A stretch of DNA of 6,305 nucleotides, from assembly GCA_947174825.1 (NCBI GenBank), contig CAMWKN010000099.1, positions 1 through 6,305 of the forward strand, written 5' to 3'. The translations under genes were made by a program, and so were the position numbers. Each line of letters opens with the position of its first letter. Within the stretch, counting starts at the first letter, position 1. Origin of the DNA: an uncultured Clostridium sp. Its GTDB lineage: Bacteria; Bacillota_A; Clostridia; Lachnospirales; Lachnospiraceae. This document shows, piece after piece, positions 4,847 to 6,305 of this stretch. The notes beneath the pieces are model-generated. The model saw nothing but the letters and a program-made list of their open reading frames with translations. It had not been told where the DNA came from and made no database searches.

Positions 4847-5431
4847 TTATAACCTGGCACGCCCCACTCTTTCATAGAATACAATATCTTCCAGTTCTTT
4901 CCATAGGGGATCCAGATTCTGTTCCGGTGTATCTTCGATTTTACGCTTTAATGCAGTCAGCTTCTTCATATCCTCCACATATTCATGCAGCAGCCATTCG
5001 ATACATGCCTGTTCTGCGAAATAATTTAACGGAATATGGGTGGGATAATTGGAACGAACATTTTCCGGCTTTGGATATTCTACCAAATCCCATTTCGTCA
5101 CATGCCACAGATATCGTTTGATCCTCTTAATAATCTGATGGGTATTGTAGATAACCGCTGCTATAGCTCCTATAATCAAAAACATAACAAGGATATAATA
5201 AAATCCCTCTGCAAAAAAATAGCCTGCTTCCACTGTAATCGCATACCTGTTTACCGTAATACAATATAAAAGAAGAAAACAGAAAACTGCAAAGAAAAAC
5301 TGAAAAACCAAATCGTAGATTAATTCCCTCTTCCGTTTTTCCACATTCTCCAGTTTCTTTAGGTTATCCTCTAGTTCCCACTGGATTCGCTCATATTTTT
5401 GTTTCCAGGCAATCAGTAACCGTTCCTTCAT
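4847..5431 (-). CDS. Unrecognised membrane protein with two transmembrane helices
   Basis: I do not recognise this 194-residue protein. It opens with a charged, probably coiled helix (about residues 9-37: KQKYERIQWELEDNLKKLEN). Two hydrophobic helices follow (about 39-60, LVFQFFFAVFCFLLLYCITV; about 74-97, FYYILVMFLIIGAIAAVIY) joined by a short loop, then a basic stop (IIKRIKRYLWH). A cytoplasmic tail of about 85 residues contains another likely helix (about 138-167). Positive charges flank both inner sides, so both ends should be cytoplasmic with a short external loop. The start at ATG 5431-5429 has GGAG about 11 bases upstream, somewhat far. It sits 91 bp after another membrane-protein gene on the same strand (19 bp if that gene once ended at 5451), suggesting a shared operon. 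Function is unknown. Confidence 0.8.
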   Translation of the reverse strand: MKERLLIAWKQKYERIQWELEDNLKKLENVEKRKRELIYDLVFQFFFAVFCFLLLYCITVNRYAITVEAGYFFAEGFYYILVMFLIIGAIAAVIYNTHQIIKRIKRYLWHVTKWDLVEYPKPENVRSNYPTHIPLNYFAEQACIEWLLHEYVEDMKKLTALKRKIEDTPEQNLDPLWKELEDIVFYERVGRARL

Positions 5432-5450
5432 TATCTATCTGTCTCCTCTA

Positions 5451-5522
5451 TCAAAGATGCCCCAGCAATCCATTTACCAGTTTAACATTGGCAATGTCTC
5501 CCTGTTCATTAATACCATTGGA
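5451..5522 (-). other. Open frame continuing past the stop of the upstream membrane gene
   Basis: Directly after the TAA at 5525-5523 the same frame stays open for 23 codons (SNGINEQGDIANVKL... to ...GLLGHL) and ends at TGA 5453-5451. The next gene's GAGGAG follows at once. The peptide looks protein-like, and ending there would give normal operon spacing. It may be the lost C-terminus of the upstream gene, cut by a nonsense mutation, or chance: a 23-codon open run is not rare. Confidence 0.3.
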
Positions 5523-6305
5523 TTACTTTCCATTGGCAATGATCCGCCGGAACCGATCTACATATTCTTTATCAAAATCACATGCCTCATACCCTGTTTC
5601 ATCGGATTCCTTATCCACACCAAACTGCATCAAACGCTGATCAAATTCCTCCAGTTCCAGATAAGTATCCTCCTCATAACGAGCAATCTTTCCATTGACG
5701 GATGGCTGCATGAATACAATTCTTTTACCGCCTACAGTAACCCTATAGAAGAAAGTTCCGCGTCTCTGCTCCCGATGAAGAGAAACTGTCTTTTGTCCAA
5801 ATCCTGTCTCCACCTTGCTAACATCCCTATAGCTATAGCTTTTCCCTTGGGGACAAATCGGACTGTGTATGATGATTTGATCCTCTGTAACATAAGTCAC
5901 ACTGCTCAGACACAGATAGACCGCCACAATCCAGACTGGTACAAAGAAATACCAGTATTTCCGAAAGGTTTCCCAACCTAAAACTTCTACTTCTTCCTCG
6001 CCTCTATCCTCCTTCTGTAAGTCTTCTTCACAGACATCGCTGTTACTGGCATCAGAGTCTTTGTCCCTTGCTACACTCGTCGGCTTTTTGCCAAATTTTC
6101 TACGCTGCCAAACCAATAAAACGGATGCAAAAAGCATAACTGGAATCATAATCAAAGCAATCAGTAAAGTTTCTGCCCACGGCTTCATCTGAGAAAACAA
6201 CCAATCTTGTGGTGCGAAAATTTTGTCTAATTGTATTATCAGAGCAACAAATAGAACAATTCCCAGAATACAGGAAATAATTGCTGCCGGTAGCAGATAC
6301 CAGGT
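5523..6305 (-). CDS. Unrecognised membrane protein, possible PH-like domain (5' end outside window)
   Basis: The frame has no stop from 5525 to the window edge, so this is a 5'-truncated gene with 260 residues visible. The TTG at 6200 has no ribosome binding site, and the 35 codons before it encode another clear membrane helix. Numbered from the window edge: helix about 3-26 (YLLPAAIISCILGIVLFVAL), helix about 46-66 (TLLIALIMIPVMLFASVLLV), an acidic, probably disordered linker about 80-108 (RDKDSDASNSDVCEEDLQKE), helix about 118-139 (YWYFFVPVWIVAVYLCLSSV), then a soluble beta-rich part about 138-200 with the pattern DQIIIHSP...YSYRDVSKVETGFG...FFYRVTVGGKRIVF. That strand pattern after a membrane helix resembles bacterial PH-like domains; this is an impression, not a confirmed hit. 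The C-terminus is helical and charged. No function is assigned. Confidence 0.75.
   Translation of the reverse strand, partial: TWYLLPAAIISCILGIVLFVALIIQLDKIFAPQDWLFSQMKPWAETLLIALIMIPVMLFASVLLVWQRRKFGKKPTSVARDKDSDASNSDVCEEDLQKEDRGEEEVEVLGWETFRKYWYFFVPVWIVAVYLCLSSVTYVTEDQIIIHSPICPQGKSYSYRDVSKVETGFGQKTVSLHREQRRGTFFYRVTVGGKRIVFMQPSVNGKIARYEEDTYLELEEFDQRLMQFGVDKESDETGYEACDFDKEYVDRFRRIIANGK

Noticed and set aside
5486..5541. Direct repeat CATTGGCAATG at 5486-5496 and 5531-5541, with the palindrome ACATTGGCAATGT at 5485-5497
   Set aside because: Only two 11-bp copies exist, one of them inside coding sequence. This is too little to claim an operator or an attachment site.
5457..5981. Plus-strand open frame of 174 codons
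   Set aside because: It lies antisense to the membrane-protein gene, has no recognisable family, and includes a stretch mirroring the hydrophobic codons of the opposite strand. It is most likely a shadow.

Overview
The window looks like a chromosomal segment of a low-to-mid GC Gram-positive bacterium of the class Clostridia, most likely family Lachnospiraceae. The reasons are strong AGGAGG-type ribosome binding sites, the order rplU-prp-rpmA-obgE, an L27 with the Firmicutes-type cleavable N-terminus next to its processing protease, and ScpA/ScpB as condensin partners. The family-level placement is an impression from protein wording, not a computed result. All eight genes lie on the minus strand, so transcription runs from right to left.

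From right to left: (1) positions 6305-4847 hold two unrecognised membrane-protein genes. The first is cut by the window edge; its frame stays open to position 6305, so the apparent TTG start at 6200 is not the real start. (2) A consensus-like sigma-A promoter (4749-4721) and a roughly 100-nt structured leader precede rplU (L21), prp (the Cys protease that trims L27) and rpmA (L27), which form a compact ribosomal operon. (3) A strong terminator follows rpmA. After it comes a non-coding stretch of about 190 bp, packed with stem-loops, before obgE, scpA and scpB. (4) After scpB there is an 18-bp perfect inverted repeat, then the start of a YcdX-like PHP-domain phosphatase gene that runs off the left edge.

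The known genes serve ribosome assembly (L21, L27, Prp, and the Obg GTPase that acts on the 50S particle) and chromosome segregation (ScpA/ScpB with SMC). I see no phage, CRISPR, toxin-antitoxin or transposase gene and no convincing new protein system. The least explained parts are non-coding: the rpmA-obgE intergenic element (3336-3528), with a 24-bp hairpin between two inward-facing terminators and several hairpins centred on CTTCG/CGAAG, and the inverted repeat at the scpB stop codon (496-553).
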